Origin: an uncultured Lachnospiraceae bacterium
GTDB lineage: Bacteria; Bacillota; Clostridia; Lachnospirales; Lachnospiraceae
NCBI GenBank assembly: GCA_910577275.1
Contig: CAJTMW010000010.1
Coordinates: 1-64,000 of the forward strand
Length of the DNA stretch: 64,000 bases
Reading direction: 5' to 3'
Of this stretch, positions 62,923 through 64,000 are shown piece after piece. The position numbers and the translations under genes are program-made. The notes beneath the pieces are model-generated. The model did no database searches. It saw nothing but the letters and a program-made list of their open reading frames with translations, and was not told where the DNA came from. The first letter of the stretch is position 1; each line of letters begins with the position of its first letter.

Positions 62923-62951
62923 TTGTTGCTTTTCCGCTGATTTTGTACTAA
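62923..62951 (+). promoter_or_regulatory. Candidate promoter of the BMP-family gene
   Basis: TTGTTG (62923-62928), 17 bp, then TACTAA (62946-62951), running into TATATATTC. It is a moderate match 76 bp before the start codon. Confidence 0.45.
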
Positions 62952-63027
62952 TATATATTCTGGTGTTTTTTATGAAGTAGAAAGACAGAAACAACTGATA
63001 TAGATTTAGAAAGGCAGGAAGGCCGGA

Positions 63028-64000
63028 ATGAAGTTTCGTATAAAAAATTTGTTTTTTGCTGCCGCACTTTTATTGTTATCCTCAGGGTGCGGCGTATTTA
63101 CGGCTTCGGGAGAGGATTCTTCCGATACGCATTCGTCAGGGAAGCCGGAGCCCGGGGAAGTACCGGGACTGTCCTTGGAGCAGGAAGCGGCAAAAAACCA
63201 TCAGGATTATTATGGTCCCGGCGTACCGGTGGCCCTTGTCACCGACGTCAGTTCCGGTGTAAATAACGGTTTCAATCAGGCGGCTCTTAAGGGACTACAG
63301 ACCTATGCCGTGGGGGCGGGAGTATCCTATTCCTGCTACAATGTCTATGCCGACACGCCGGATGCATGTAAAAATACCATTTTAACAGCCATTGAAAACC
63401 GGGCTGAAATCGTAGTCTGCGTCGGCGCTCACTTTGAAAAGGCGGTGGGAGCTCTGCAGGAGGAATACGGCAATATTTCTTTTCTTTTGCTGGACGGCGT
63501 TCCAAGAGATTCTTCCGGGAAAGCAATTCAGGCCGCCGAAAATGTCCATTGTATTACTTATAGAGAAGAAGAGGCCGGTTATCTGGCCGGATATATGGCA
63601 ACTCTGGAGGGCTATCGAAAATTCGGATTTATCGGCGGGGAACAGCTCCCCTCGGTGGAAAGATACGGATTCGGTTTCCTTCAGGGAATCGACGCTGCCG
63701 CCCATTCTCTGGGGGTCAGCAATAATATTAAGGTAGATTACTGGTATGCGGGCACTTTTTCGCCAAACAAAGATATTGAAGATATGGCCCTTGGCTGGTA
63801 TCAGGACGGGACGGAGATTATTTTCGCCTGCGGCGGAGCGTTGTATCAGTCGGTATTGTTTTCCGCGGAGGCCTGCGACGGTATGCTGATTGGGGTGGAT
63901 ATCGACCAGAGCGAGCTTTCCCGGCTTTTTCTGACGTCCGCCATGAAAGGCATTGATTCCTCTATTGTAATCGCGCTGGACGAGTTTTTTGCAAACGGCC
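63028..64000 (+). CDS. BMP/PnrA family basic membrane lipoprotein (partial)
   Basis: An open frame of 324 codons that continues past the window edge; no stop is reached. The signal peptide ends LLLLSSGC with Cys21. The mature protein reads VALVTDVSSGVNNGFNQAALKGLQTYA, then EAGYLAGYMATLEGYRKFGFIGGEQLPSVERYGFGFLQGID and GTEIIFACGGALYQSVLFSAE, the PnrA/Med pattern of substrate-binding lipoproteins. These bind nucleosides for an ABC importer in several characterised cases. AGGAAGG precedes the start. If its permease and ATPase genes follow beyond the edge, it would give a nucleoside import route for the phosphorylase and hydrolase seen earlier. Confidence 0.85.
   Translation, partial: MKFRIKNLFFAAALLLLSSGCGVFTASGEDSSDTHSSGKPEPGEVPGLSLEQEAAKNHQDYYGPGVPVALVTDVSSGVNNGFNQAALKGLQTYAVGAGVSYSCYNVYADTPDACKNTILTAIENRAEIVVCVGAHFEKAVGALQEEYGNISFLLLDGVPRDSSGKAIQAAENVHCITYREEEAGYLAGYMATLEGYRKFGFIGGEQLPSVERYGFGFLQGIDAAAHSLGVSNNIKVDYWYAGTFSPNKDIEDMALGWYQDGTEIIFACGGALYQSVLFSAEACDGMLIGVDIDQSELSRLFLTSAMKGIDSSIVIALDEFFANG

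Overview
The window comes from a Gram-positive member of the Clostridia, most likely a gut Lachnospiraceae with mid-range GC (the genus is not settled; an Eisenbergiella-like genome would fit). The reasons are the strong AGGAGG ribosome-binding sites, several YesM/YesN-type kinase and AraC-type response-regulator pairs, CUT1 sugar ABC transporters without their own ATPase, GPH-family symporters, lipoprotein binding proteins, and an Rpn-type nuclease with a charged glycine-rich tail. No rRNA, tRNA, phage or IS transposase was seen.

Most of the window is a chain of separate carbohydrate-use modules, each with its own regulator. 1.6-8.2 kb: GH4 alpha-galactosidase, divergent AraC regulator, GPH symporter and an alpha/beta hydrolase with a PKD-like tail. 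8.3-19.9 kb: an arabinose/fucose-isomerase-like enzyme with a large unrecognised protein, a divergent AraC regulator, a YesMN two-component system and a complete CUT1 importer. 20.1-20.8 kb: an MNT-HEPN toxin-antitoxin-like pair. 20.8-26.8 kb: nucleoside phosphorylase, ADP-ribosylglycohydrolase-like protein, PfkB sugar kinase and GPH symporter, suggesting ribosyl salvage. 26.9-41.8 kb: GH38 alpha-mannosidase, YesL, YesM, YesN, a second CUT1 importer, GH13 alpha-glucosidase, NERD protein and nucleoside hydrolase. 42.0-45.8 kb: a minus-strand membrane-related set (flippase-like protein, radical SAM enzyme, HdeD-like protein, TetR). 45.9-51.8 kb: pectin/rhamnogalacturonan genes (LplD-like GH4, AraC, GH105) with an importer ruined by deletions. 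51.9-57.7 kb: AAA ATPase of the DUF4143 type, MATE exporter, SGNH-type acetylesterase and CocE-like hydrolase. 57.8-62.8 kb: BlaI repressor, a BlaR1/M56 gene with its protease core deleted, an OmpR-type two-component system with a short-loop kinase, and a class D beta-lactamase lipoprotein. A BMP-family lipoprotein runs off the right edge.

The intended logic is mostly outside-in: lipoprotein or symporter capture, uptake (CUT1 systems probably borrow a shared MsmX-like ATPase), then cytosolic glycosidases, isomerases and kinases, with AraC/YesMN sensing of each substrate.

The most unusual structure is between the genes: 37-bp repeats in opposite orientation on both sides of the Rpn gene, a 230-bp imperfect inverted repeat before the GH13 gene, a degenerate array of about 100-bp palindromic units beside the alpha-galactosidase, three 11-bp repeats at an exact 33-bp period around the promoter of the DUF4143 ATPase, and two deletion scars (48.3-48.8 kb and 58.3-58.7 kb) where gene ends survive without their middles.
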